A DNA stretch of 61,031 nt from Stentor roeselii. Lineage: Eukaryota > Ciliophora > Heterotrichea > Heterotrichida > Stentoridae. Under the pieces are notes generated by a model. It worked only from the letters and a program-made list of their open reading frames with translations. It was not told the origin of the DNA and ran no database searches. Location: NCBI GenBank assembly GCA_006503475.1, contig RSEH01000276.1, forward strand, positions 1-61,031, given 5' to 3'. The position numbers were made by a program, and so were the translations under genes. Shown here piece by piece: positions 1 to 9,010 of the stretch (position 1 is the first letter of the stretch; the number at the start of each line of letters is the position of its first letter).

Positions 1-72
1 ATATTTAACCAAAATTATATAATTATTTGATTACCTCTGATTAATATAAAGTATATTGTCTATAATATAAAT

Positions 73-1689
73 ATGGCCGACATAGAAAGACTTATCTTAC
101 AATTTGAAGGGGAAGCATGCCGTCCAAGAATGGAAACAATTCAAGACCTTTGCAATGAATATTCTGGTGATAGCCAGGCTACAAGAAGGCTATGGGTAGC
201 ATCTTTTCTAAAGTGCCAAAAAGAAAGAATATATGGGAGTCTTATGTCTGAGAATAATACAGTATTTTTATTTTTCTTCGAAAAATTAATAGAGAGCTTG
301 AATGTACTGGATTTCTTTGCAAATTCTTTAATCATTCACAATTTAATCGACTCAATCTTAACCAGAGAATTGACAGAATTGAACTCTTTAGAAAAGATTA
401 GAATTCTTCTATCTTTATTAAATGCTTATGAAAGAAGCAATCAGATACCCTATCAATACTTGCCACTAGCCATAAAAAAAATCTCAGATTTAACCAACGA
501 AATTTTAATGAATCCTAACAAAACAATTGAAGATATCCAAAGATTTCTGGTAATTTACTCACAGTTAGTCTCATTAATAGATATTTCTGAATTGACTTGG
601 AGTGTAATCAACAAAATTTGTGAATTCATACAAATAGAACTTATAAATAAGAATAGACAAGAGATTGCCTCAGAATGTTTTTTAGTCCTTTATACAATTA
701 AGGAATTCTGTGTAAATGAGATTGAGATTTTTGAAATCAATTCAATGATAAATGAAATTGAACAATATTTCCAAATCAGGGAACTTATTGTAGTATCCCT
801 TGCAGTACCAGATGTACCCCCAGATCTACAAAGGTTGAACTTGGACCAAATGATATTTATTAAAAATCTTTACAATAACAACATATCACAATTCCCAAGA
901 GCCAAAGTTGATTATGCAATGATTAATAATCAGGATATGGTTCTTAAGATTTATGAAATTCCGGAATTTAGAAGGGAAGATATTGACAGAGTTTACAAAG
1001 AAGCTAGAATCTATCAAAGACTGAGTTCCTCTAATAGCAGATATTTTCTAAAATATTATGGCATTCATTTTGAACGAACTATACAATATGAAACAAACAT
1101 GAGTATGTTTAAATTAACTCTCGGTATTGAATACTGTAGACTGTCCCTAGCAAATATAATAGATGAAAAAATTAAAAATAAAATAAGATTCACCATCCAA
1201 GAGATTACTAATTTCACATCCCAGTTGATTCTTGGATATTTGAAAATGAGAGACTTGGGTGTTATTCATCAAGACATCAAACCTGATAATATAATGATTG
1301 GATATGATTACTTCATAAAAATTATTGACTTTGATGTTTCATTTTTTAAAATGAGTGGAGTTACTTTCACAGGGAAAAAGATTTTTTCAGCAGCAGGAAC
1401 CAATGGCTACTATAGCCCTGAAAAACTTAGGTGCTTAGTTAACAGAAATGTTGATGCACCTGAGTTGAAATATGACCCTGAATATTCTGATGTTTTTTCT
1501 TTAGGTTTGATTTTTTATCAGATGATAACTTTAAGAGAACAAATCTTATACCTGAGGGTTTCCGATTTGCATAATCACATTGATCAATACACCGATATTG
1601 ATCAAAATATCAGAACACTTGTTAAAAGGATGCTAGCTGAAAATCCTTATGATCGGGTAAATTTCGCAGCAGCTTCGACAATGGTTTAA
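73..1689 (+). CDS. Kinase-like protein with HQD/DFD motifs, tandem copy 1
   Basis: A 538-residue protein. The first ~280 residues are helical with no domain I recognise. The C-terminal ~260 residues are a divergent protein kinase fold. I see a candidate beta-3 Lys (K292 in MVLKIYEI), a catalytic loop HQDIKPDN (H399-Q400-D401, K403), DFD in place of DFG (D419-D421), and YYSPEKL in place of APE. No glycine-rich loop is visible. Asp401, Lys403 and Asp419 remain, so activity is possible; the missing HRD arginine argues against activation-loop phosphorylation control. The gene at 2492-4156 is a close paralogue, and the 3' flanks of the two are also alike, so they arose by tandem duplication. Substrate and location are unknown. 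Confidence 0.85.
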   Translation: MADIERLILQFEGEACRPRMETIQDLCNEYSGDSQATRRLWVASFLKCQKERIYGSLMSENNTVFLFFFEKLIESLNVLDFFANSLIIHNLIDSILTRELTELNSLEKIRILLSLLNAYERSNQIPYQYLPLAIKKISDLTNEILMNPNKTIEDIQRFLVIYSQLVSLIDISELTWSVINKICEFIQIELINKNRQEIASECFLVLYTIKEFCVNEIEIFEINSMINEIEQYFQIRELIVVSLAVPDVPPDLQRLNLDQMIFIKNLYNNNISQFPRAKVDYAMINNQDMVLKIYEIPEFRREDIDRVYKEARIYQRLSSSNSRYFLKYYGIHFERTIQYETNMSMFKLTLGIEYCRLSLANIIDEKIKNKIRFTIQEITNFTSQLILGYLKMRDLGVIHQDIKPDNIMIGYDYFIKIIDFDVSFFKMSGVTFTGKKIFSAAGTNGYYSPEKLRCLVNRNVDAPELKYDPEYSDVFSLGLIFYQMITLREQILYLRVSDLHNHIDQYTDIDQNIRTLVKRMLAENPYDRVNFAAASTMV

Positions 1690-2491
1690 TATAGATAGAA
1701 TAATAATTAAAACATCGGGGATTCTTTAGTTTGAATAAAAAAATTTCAATAAATGGATAAGGTTGAGTGATTTTAAAATTCTTACTAGAGATCTAGAAGG
1801 TCCTTAATTTTTAAAAATAAGCTATCATTCAATTATATACTTAAAAATTTATATCATCTTAGACAATATCTAAGATAATTAAACTATAATTTTATCAAAA
1901 CCATAATGAAAATTAGAAATCTTTTAAAGTTCTTTGAAACAATCAAACTATGCACATATAAGTGAAATAATAAAATGATAAATACTCCAAATATACTGAT
2001 TATTTAACCTTTTTGAACATGAAATTATTCTGGATTAGAATATGAATTAATCATCGAACCACATTGGAATTACTAAAATAGTTATCAGAATAATTCAGGG
2101 TATTGTCAAACTTTATCGACTCTTACAGAAAGTACTTGGTACTTCAAGGTGTTGTATTAAGATGGAAGAAATATGTTCTGACTTTAAAGATGTTTCTAGA
2201 AGCGTATCGAGATTGAAGAAAGTGCTTCTAATATTATTAATTCTTCTTGATTTGACTCTAGTAAGGCAGTATTAATACATTTTAGCTAGAAGAACTAAAA
2301 ATAAGGTTAAAATTTTTAAGGTTTAGCTTCAAAACATTTCAATACCCTACAAGAAAATTCGGGTACATGCTTTGTAAGTATTTTGGCTTAATAAGTCAAA
2401 TAACTATCCTAAAATCTTATTTAAATTTTCCGATATCGAACAAAGTATATAATTAGAATATTTTCATTACATTCCATTTATATAGATTATA
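1690..2491. other. Intergenic, no gene seen
   Basis: About 800 nt of AT-rich DNA between tandem kinase copies 1 and 2. The first ~60 nt after the stop resemble the same region after copy 2 (near 4155-4215), which fits a duplicated 3' flank. I found no open frame or RNA gene. Confidence 0.5.
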
Positions 2492-4156
2492 ATGTCTATA
2501 ATTAATATGAGCGAGATCGAAAGACTTATCTCACAATTTGAGCACCTAGGAAATCGAAGAAGAATGGAAACAGTAGTAGAGCTTTGTGAAGACTATACTG
2601 ATTATAGTCCAAATACAAAAAAGCTATGGGTAGTATCTTTTCTTAAGTGCCTAGAAGAACAGAGATTTGGCAGTCTTTTGTCTGATTTTAATGAAATACT
2701 CTTATTTTCTTTCCAACTTTTGGTAGGTAGCTTGAATACATTGAATTTTTCTGAAAATTCTTCAATCATTCACAAATCCATTGACTCAATCTTAACCAGA
2801 GAATTAAAAGAAATTCAAAATTTAGAAGGGATACAAAATCTTCTATCTTCAGTAAACAATTATCAAAGATCCAATGAAATAAAATTTAAATACTATTCAC
2901 TAGCCATAAAAAAAATTTCAAATATAACCTTCGAAACTTTGATGAATCCTAACAAAACAATTGAAGATATCAAAATTTTTCTGGCAATTTACGCAAAATT
3001 GGTCCCATTGATTGAAATTTCTGAATTAAGTTGGAGTGTCATCTTCAAAATTTGTGAATTCATAGAAAAAGAACTTATAGAAAATAATAGAAGAGAAATT
3101 GTATCAGAATGTTTTTTGGTTCTTGTTACAATTGCAGATTTTTGTGTAAATCAGATTCAGAGTTCTGAAATTGAATTATTATTATCAGAAATTCAACCAC
3201 TCCTACAAATCAGAGAGCCTAATTCAGTAGTCAGGATATCTGATCCATTAGTTATTTTGCCCTCAGATCTTAGGCAAGTACTAAAATTGGACCAAATATC
3301 AAGTAGAGAGACTCTTTTCGCTAACCGAAGTTCAGAATTAATCAAAACTCAGGTTGATCGAGTAATTATCAATAATCATAAAATGATTCTTAAAATTTAT
3401 GAGATTCCAGCAGCCAGAATTCAAGACCTTCAAAGAATATACAGAGAAGCTAGAGTCTATGAAAAATTGAGTAATACAAATCATAAATCTTTTCTCAAAT
3501 ATTATGGAATTAATTTCAAAGAAACTGAAAGTAGTTTACCAAACGTGAGCATGGTTACTTTAACACTCGGCATTGAGGACTGTAGAGCATCCCTAGGAAA
3601 TTGGATGGAAGAACGCATAGCAAGTAGAATAAAATTCACCAGTCAAGAGATTGCAAAAACTGCTTACGAGTTGATTTCTGGATTTCTGACCATGAGAGAC
3701 CTGGGTGTTATTCATCAAGACATAAAACCTGAAAATATTATGATTGGAAGTGACAATCATATGAAAATAATTGATTTTGATGTTTCATATGTAAAAGTAA
3801 GTGGAGTTACTTTCACAGGGAAAAGGATTTGTTTGCTGGAAGGAACCCAAGGCTACTATAGTCCTGAGAAACTTAGGTGTCATTACAACAGAATGACTAA
3901 TGCACCTCAGGAAAATTATGACCCTGAATATTCTGATATTTTTTCTTTAGGTTTGGTCTTTTATCAGATGATAACTTTAACAGCTCAGATTCTTTATCAG
4001 AATATTTCCAACTTGCATGATCATCTTAATGCAGTTGGACATATAGATCAAAACATTATAAAACTTGTCATAGCGATGCTAGCTGAAAATCCTAATGATC
4101 GGGTAAATTTCGCAACGGCTTTATCAATGGTTCCTTATAGAGAGGATGATGATTGA
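2492..4156 (+). CDS. Kinase-like protein with HQD/DFD motifs, tandem copy 2
   Basis: A 554-residue paralogue of the upstream gene, alike from end to end (ENPxDRVNFA near both C-termini). The catalytic loop reads HQDIKPEN (H408-Q409-D410) and DFG is again DFD (D428-D430). The shared departures mean they were present before duplication and are probably functional features. Two Met codons are possible: 2492, or 2507 (MSEIERL), which aligns with the MADIERL start of copy 1; I prefer 2507. The protein adds PYREDDD at the C-terminus compared with copy 1. The function is unknown. A degenerate third copy follows downstream. Confidence 0.85.
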   Translation: MSIINMSEIERLISQFEHLGNRRRMETVVELCEDYTDYSPNTKKLWVVSFLKCLEEQRFGSLLSDFNEILLFSFQLLVGSLNTLNFSENSSIIHKSIDSILTRELKEIQNLEGIQNLLSSVNNYQRSNEIKFKYYSLAIKKISNITFETLMNPNKTIEDIKIFLAIYAKLVPLIEISELSWSVIFKICEFIEKELIENNRREIVSECFLVLVTIADFCVNQIQSSEIELLLSEIQPLLQIREPNSVVRISDPLVILPSDLRQVLKLDQISSRETLFANRSSELIKTQVDRVIINNHKMILKIYEIPAARIQDLQRIYREARVYEKLSNTNHKSFLKYYGINFKETESSLPNVSMVTLTLGIEDCRASLGNWMEERIASRIKFTSQEIAKTAYELISGFLTMRDLGVIHQDIKPENIMIGSDNHMKIIDFDVSYVKVSGVTFTGKRICLLEGTQGYYSPEKLRCHYNRMTNAPQENYDPEYSDIFSLGLVFYQMITLTAQILYQNISNLHDHLNAVGHIDQNIIKLVIAMLAENPNDRVNFATALSMVPYREDDD

Positions 4157-4481
4157 AACATCGGAGATTCCTTAGTTAGATAAAAAATTTATAATAAATG
4201 GATGAGTTTGAGTGATATTTAAACAAAATCATCAGTATATAGAAAGAATCGATTATGATTATTGTAAACCCAGATTTCTATAGATGGTTTTAATAAACTC
4301 TGAATAAAAAATAATCTAGATTAGATCAGGGAAGTTTGGTTATATTTTTATAAAGAGTATTCATTAGAAACTCTAAATGATGTAATAAAACCAATAAAAA
4401 AAAATTCAAACTTATGAAAACTACAACAAATAAGCTTTAGAAAAATATTTGATAAGAATTGATGATAGATATGATAACCTC
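4157..4481. other. Intergenic, no gene seen
   Basis: The first part repeats the 3' flank of tandem copy 1 (an ACATCGG-GATTC stretch and an AATGGATRAGKTTGAGTGA stretch). The remainder is AT-rich with no open frame. It may hold unrecognisable 5' parts of the pseudogene that follows. Confidence 0.4.
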
Positions 4482-4743
4482 AATAAAAATATCAATAGGC
4501 CTCAAAACACTTATGACCCGAAAAAATCTGGCATAATTTCTGGAGGGCTTATCATATATTAAATGATAGCTTTAAGTGTTCCAATTATATACCACAGCAT
4601 AGAAGACTTGCATGCTTGTCTAGAAACTTTACCCAGATTAATGTGAATATAACAAACTTGTGAAAGAGATGCAAACTGATAGTTCAACCAATCGCATCAG
4701 CCTTCCAGAGGCCTTATCGAAAATTCCTCAAAAAGAAGCTTAA
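4482..4743 (+). pseudogene. Degenerate third copy of the HQD/DFD kinase (C-terminal remnant)
   Basis: Conceptual translation from 4482 follows the C-terminal lobe of copies 1 and 2: TYDPKKSG matches YDPEYSD, then IIY-stop-MIAL matches VFYQMITL, and IEDLHACLE matches ISNLHDHLN. After an in-frame TGA and a frame change, the match resumes with NKLVKEMQT and LPEALSKIP and ends at TAA 4741-4743. A TAA sits at the Gln position of YQM. The N-terminal two thirds and the catalytic loop were not found. Broken frame plus missing sequence make this a decayed gene. Confidence 0.7.
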
Positions 4744-5084
4744 TTATTTATATAAACCTTAAGTTCTTTATGTTTATTTGATAGGGTTTATAATATACTG
4801 ATTTATTATCTGCGGTTTTATGGTACAATAATAAAAAAATTAATGTTTTGAGTCTGATAGATTAAAGCTGATAAATATTTGAAAATCGAAATCAGATGTA
4901 GATTTTATTAGATTTTTCCATAGCATAATAAAATTCGTCCAGAGACAGTTAATTTGTTTCAAAAAAATAATAAACATATCATAAATCTATAAATTTTTCC
5001 CTTTTCTTTTCCGTCTCAGAAGTTTTAGGTTTATTAATAGAGATAAATACATCCACAAATTAACCCTAAATAAAATCTAAATAA
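4744..5084. other. Intergenic, no gene seen
   Basis: About 340 nt between the kinase remnant and the small membrane-protein gene. It is AT-rich, and the last ~50 nt (TTAACCCTAAATAAAATC) have the G-poor, A/C-containing character of other leaders here. No open frame was found. Confidence 0.45.
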
Positions 5085-5591
5085 ATGAAATTTTCAGTCT
5101 TAACCCTAATACTGTTCATCTCGTCAACCAGAGCTGAAACCTCAGAATCATCCGAAAACAATCCAATAACCATAGAACCACTCGGTATCTGCGACCCTCA
5201 CTGCATCAGAGAATGCGAATCCAATTTTTCAGAAGACCCTTCAACCTGCTCATCACAATGCGGATGCGACGAAGCCCTACCACACGAGCAAGAGTTCATC
5301 AATTCAAAACCTTCAGAAAAAGACGGTATTCGATGGTCAATTCACACAAATTCAATTAAACCCAATTTAAACTGCGAGTTAAAATGCGAAAGATTTTGTG
5401 TTTCAATTGACGGTGACTTCGAAGCCTGCACATCTAAATGTTCAGAAAAATTCTGTAAAAATTTCCTGAAATCTTGGATATTTTTCTTAGTTTTTCTCGT
5501 AATTCTTTCTTTCTTCTTAATAGGAACCTGGAAGTTGCTAAAAAAATCACATAAAGAAGACGATTATTTTCCTATCAAAGGTTTTAACTAG
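5085..5591 (+). CDS. Small cysteine-rich single-pass membrane protein
   Basis: A 168-residue protein. Residues 1-17 (KFSVLTLILFISSTRA) look like a cleavable signal peptide. The ectodomain has two related cysteine clusters: C-x3-C-x3-C followed by C-x3-C-x-C around residues 36-60, and C-x3-C-x3-C followed by C-x3-C-x3-C around 97-123. A strongly hydrophobic segment (about 130-150, FFLVFLVILSFFLIGTW) is followed by a basic and then acidic short tail. This is a type I membrane layout with a probably disulphide-bonded ectodomain. I do not recognise the family. It converges on the MFS carrier, with 32 nt between stops. Confidence 0.8.
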   Translation: MKFSVLTLILFISSTRAETSESSENNPITIEPLGICDPHCIRECESNFSEDPSTCSSQCGCDEALPHEQEFINSKPSEKDGIRWSIHTNSIKPNLNCELKCERFCVSIDGDFEACTSKCSEKFCKNFLKSWIFFLVFLVILSFFLIGTWKLLKKSHKEDDYFPIKGFN

Positions 5592-5623
5592 TTATAAGAT
5601 ATTGAATATGAGAAAGTCTAGAA

Positions 5624-6985
5624 TTATTTCCCTGGTTCTTTAAAAAGCACAGAAAAAATCCCAACAACACAAAATCCGAGACTTAAAATAAAGACTCCAA
5701 GAATGATATTTCCTTGAGTTTCGAAAATTACTCCAATCGTTATCGGCGAGACCACTCCTCCAAACTTACACCAGGCATTAGCCCATCCGACTCCAAAAGC
5801 TCTGATATCAGCATCATAGCTTTCAGTGATAATCGCGAGAAGACTAGAGTACCCCATCTGGTTAAACAAATTGACAAGACAAGTCGCTAGAACCACCATC
5901 CAAAACTGACTGGCGACTAAAAACCAAAAAACAGCAAGTCCACATAATATGAACCCAGTGAAAATAATCATTTTTTTCCTGAAACCCTTGACTACCATAT
6001 ATGAAGACACTAGAGACCCTGGAATTCCTGAGAAGATCTGGGCTAGAATTATTGAGTAGACCTCTACTGGCGTTCTTACACCTGCACCCACGCGGATTAG
6101 GAGAATCGGCATGAATTCGATTAGGGCGGAATAAGAGATGTCAGCTAAAAACATGGCCTTTTTACATTTTACAATTGTAATAACGATAGTCTGTCTGAAG
6201 TACTTCTCACTGAATAACTTTTTAAGCTTTCCTGATGACTCTCGAGTTACCAACTCTAGGGTGTACTCTTGGTTTATCTGAACATCACTGAAATCTCCGT
6301 GGATCTTTGCAAGTTCTCTGATTTTTTCTTACTTTTCAACACTTTTCTTCTCATTTCTTGGATTTTCTATTAAAAACAAGGAACTTTCCAGTAAAAACCT
6401 TAGAGAGTACCTGTTCCCTGCCATGCAAAAAACATTGAAAATTCCAACCCACCTAAAAATAAAGAAAATTCCATTCCCAGCAGCTACTACAATCAAAGCA
6501 CAAGAATAAGCAAAAAGTCCTCCAACAGAAATAAAAGCAGTAAGCATCATAAAAGTCCACTTTTCTCCTTCTTCTAAAATCTCTGAAAAAAGTGTTCCAG
6601 TTAAAACCAAAGCTCCTCCTCCACAGAACCCAACCAAAAAAGCGGCAATAGCGACCATATAAACATTGACTGAACATACATAAAACACCCCGAAAAACAC
6701 ATTCAACAAAAAAACCTGTTTTAAAGACCAAAGAGCCCCTTTGACGTTTCCAGAATATCCCCACAAGTAGGAACCTGTCATAATCCCAAAAGTATGACAA
6801 CTGCCGATAGCTCCTAGTTCAATATTAGAAAGTTTCCAGTTTTTCGAAAGTTCCTGAAGAGAAATCGAGATACAGCCTTGCCAGAGCATCATGTTGCACC
6901 AACAGAAACCTAGTATTAAAAAAGCTCTTCTTTTGTAAAGGTTCTGACGAAGGGACTGACTTTGGAGGGAAAAAGATGAAGACAT
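5624..6985 (-). CDS. MFS transporter (sugar/SV2-like), one 15-nt intron
   Basis: The gene is read from ATG 6985 to the stop at 5624 and is interrupted by an intron at 6318-6332. Splicing joins ...VEK and ELAKIHGDF in frame and gives 448 residues, normal for the major facilitator superfamily. The N-terminal half has the six hydrophobic segments and a loop-type motif ending RFLLESSLFLIENPR, similar to the PESPRFL region of sugar/organic-ion carriers; the intracellular loop and the second six segments follow the intron. The substrate cannot be told. The start abuts the stop codon of the LRR gene upstream (TAAATG), so its leader must lie inside that gene, unless the two are co-transcribed. Confidence 0.88.
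6318..6332 (-). other. 15-nt intron in the MFS gene
   Basis: Sense sequence GTAAGAAAAAATCAG. It contains an in-frame TAA. Removing it joins codons GAA AA/A GAA CTT (phase 2) and unites the two halves of an MFS carrier. A is present at positions 10 and 11. Confidence 0.9.
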
Positions 6986-9010
6986 TTATTTTAACTTTAA
7001 AGATCTTCCTGGCTTTCGGAATTTTTTGAATGTTCGGATTACTTCAGCGTCTTTTTTTTGGAGTTTTAAAAGAAGCTTGTCGAGGTCGGATGTTGACTCA
7101 GGACGTGACTTTTTTAAGAATTTCGCACTTGGACGGACGAGGTACAGCCAGGACTTTAGGATTTTTTTTATCAGGATTTTCATGGTTTTTAACTTGTGTT
7201 GACGAATTCGAGACCTTTGAGTTACAACTACTTTTAAATAGTGCTCTAGTCCTCTAAAGCACTTTTTTAGAAGATGCTTCTCCCTGAAGGATAAGGAAAA
7301 GAATGAAAAATTTTCTCGAGTTTTTAATATTGAGAAAAATCCTCGAAATGTTCGAAGTTTCAGACCTTGTTGGTAAAAAAAAGTGGAAATTTCTTCATTT
7401 TTCACATTTGGTAAAAAACTTTTGAAGACTTGAAAACATTTAGTTTTTGTTTTGGTTTTTTTGGAAAATTCGAAAATCTTCAGTTTTTCTAAAGTCTTCG
7501 GGTCAACAAGAGTCATTTTTTTCCAGGTCCTGATGATTTTAACTAAAAAGACCTTTCGTCTATCGACCGTGATTCTTTTCAACAGTCTTTTTTTCTTAAG
7601 TACAAAAAAAGCTTTGATAAGAATTTTCTTCAAATAATGTCTTTTATACTTTTCCTCATCATCATCTCTGAGTAGTTCTTCAATAGTTTGACTGAGTTCA
7701 TCATAAGAATTAGTGATGTTAAGTTCACTTTCATCTTCAAAGTCAAGTTTCATTACAAGTTCCTCTCTATTGAAATCAATTTGCTGCTTTTTGTTCGATT
7801 GAGTAGCTTCAAGTCTAAACTTCGGCGACAAGAACCCTCCAGCTTCAGTAGGCGACTTGACAGTAGGCGATACAAAGTCTCTTAAAAGTGAAGGGCTGCA
7901 ATATTCATAAGAATGAAGCGAAGGGTAGCTGATTTTACTAGGCGGTGACTGGACCTCATCACAAACTTCTTTCAAGTCCATCATTAAAATGCCTTTTCTT
8001 TCACGGATTAAAGACTGCACGACTGTCACCTGTTTGACTAACACCCTGTACAAAGCTTTCATATAGTCCGTGTTACTTCCAAATACCGGAAAATGAAGAA
8101 GCGACTGTGGATAATGACTTAACTGAGAAAACTTCATCAAGTCCGAAGTGATTCCATCGATTTTTTCCTCTGAGTAAACTGAATGACTTGAATGTATCGA
8201 AAGTTCCTCATAAGTCTGAAGAAAACACTGCAGGTCAACATTTCCCAGTCCATGAAGCTGAAGAACGATTTCACAATAAAGCCATCTGTAAATCTTACAA
8301 ACAGTCTCTTCTTCTAAATGCGCAGAGTTTATATTAATCTGCTCCTTTATTCCTTGCATGAAGTCCAACAAATGTGCAGGTCTTATCTTTCCTTCAATGG
8401 TCTTGTAAAGGATTTCAGGGTATTTATGAACGAACCTCGCATGAATCGTCTTCACTTCGGACTTGCTTGGAAGGACTGAAACTGGAAGACGTCCCCAAGT
8501 GGCCTCGAAAAGCTCGAATTTCAGATGAAGGAATTGAATGTCACGGTGGATCTTTAGGATCAGCTGCTCGTTTATGTAGAGATATGGGATTAGCGAAGAT
8601 GAAAGCTCCATTGCTTGCATTATGTCTTTTGAGATTGAAAGACTCACTGGCTCTGCGTCTACTTCGACTATGTTTGGGAAGTAGTTGAAGAGAATTGGAA
8701 TTAGGTTCGGGTGGTGAGATGCTGGGTTTCCTCGGATTTGGAGATGGGTTAATAACTCTTTTCGCTTTATGCTGGACAGGCACAGCAGTGAGCGCAGGTG
8801 ATTATTTGAAATATTGAGAAAAGTTAGGCTTGGGAACTGCTCTATTCCTTCCAGTGAGGCTAGGTTGTTGAAGGAGATGTCTAGATGGACTATTGAAATA
8901 GGTCTGAATGGAAGAGTATCGAGAACTGATATTTCTTTAAAGGAAAGTTCTAGTCTTGTTGATGTGCTTTGTTCTTTTTTGAAGTAGTCGGATAATTTGG
9001 AGGGTTTCAT
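6986..9010 (-). CDS. Leucine-rich-repeat protein with C-terminal Sfi1-like repeats
   Basis: A 674-residue protein. Residues ~15-125 form four or five SDS22-type leucine-rich repeats (LDISFNNLASLEGI, LNISNNHLRSL) with a cap-like end (PNIVEVD). The middle is helical, followed by a Ser/Pro-rich linker (~355-400). From about residue 450, short basic segments recur with aromatics at fixed spacing: IIRTWKKM, CFQVFKSF, LRTFRGFF, CFRGLEHYL, ILKSWLYL, VIRTFKKF. That resembles the centrin-binding repeats of Sfi1. By inference it is a cytoskeletal or basal-body protein binding centrin-type calcium proteins. The stop is directly followed by the ATG of the MFS gene. Confidence 0.78.
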   Translation of the reverse strand: MKPSKLSDYFKKEQSTSTRLELSFKEISVLDTLPFRPISIVHLDISFNNLASLEGIEQFPSLTFLNISNNHLRSLLCLSSIKRKELLTHLQIRGNPASHHPNLIPILFNYFPNIVEVDAEPVSLSISKDIMQAMELSSSLIPYLYINEQLILKIHRDIQFLHLKFELFEATWGRLPVSVLPSKSEVKTIHARFVHKYPEILYKTIEGKIRPAHLLDFMQGIKEQININSAHLEEETVCKIYRWLYCEIVLQLHGLGNVDLQCFLQTYEELSIHSSHSVYSEEKIDGITSDLMKFSQLSHYPQSLLHFPVFGSNTDYMKALYRVLVKQVTVVQSLIRERKGILMMDLKEVCDEVQSPPSKISYPSLHSYEYCSPSLLRDFVSPTVKSPTEAGGFLSPKFRLEATQSNKKQQIDFNREELVMKLDFEDESELNITNSYDELSQTIEELLRDDDEEKYKRHYLKKILIKAFFVLKKKRLLKRITVDRRKVFLVKIIRTWKKMTLVDPKTLEKLKIFEFSKKTKTKTKCFQVFKSFLPNVKNEEISTFFYQQGLKLRTFRGFFSILKTRENFSFFSLSFREKHLLKKCFRGLEHYLKVVVTQRSRIRQHKLKTMKILIKKILKSWLYLVRPSAKFLKKSRPESTSDLDKLLLKLQKKDAEVIRTFKKFRKPGRSLKLK

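Noticed and set aside
4482-4743. TAA at a Gln position, suggesting a ciliate code with UAA = Gln
   Set aside because: The same stretch also has TGA and a frame change, while more than 30 intact genes here end cleanly at TAA, TAG or TGA. The code is standard and the copy is broken.
8374-8688. 104-residue plus-strand frame opposite the LRR gene
   Set aside because: It is antisense to a well supported protein, has no recognisable domain and arises from the codon pattern of the minus strand.
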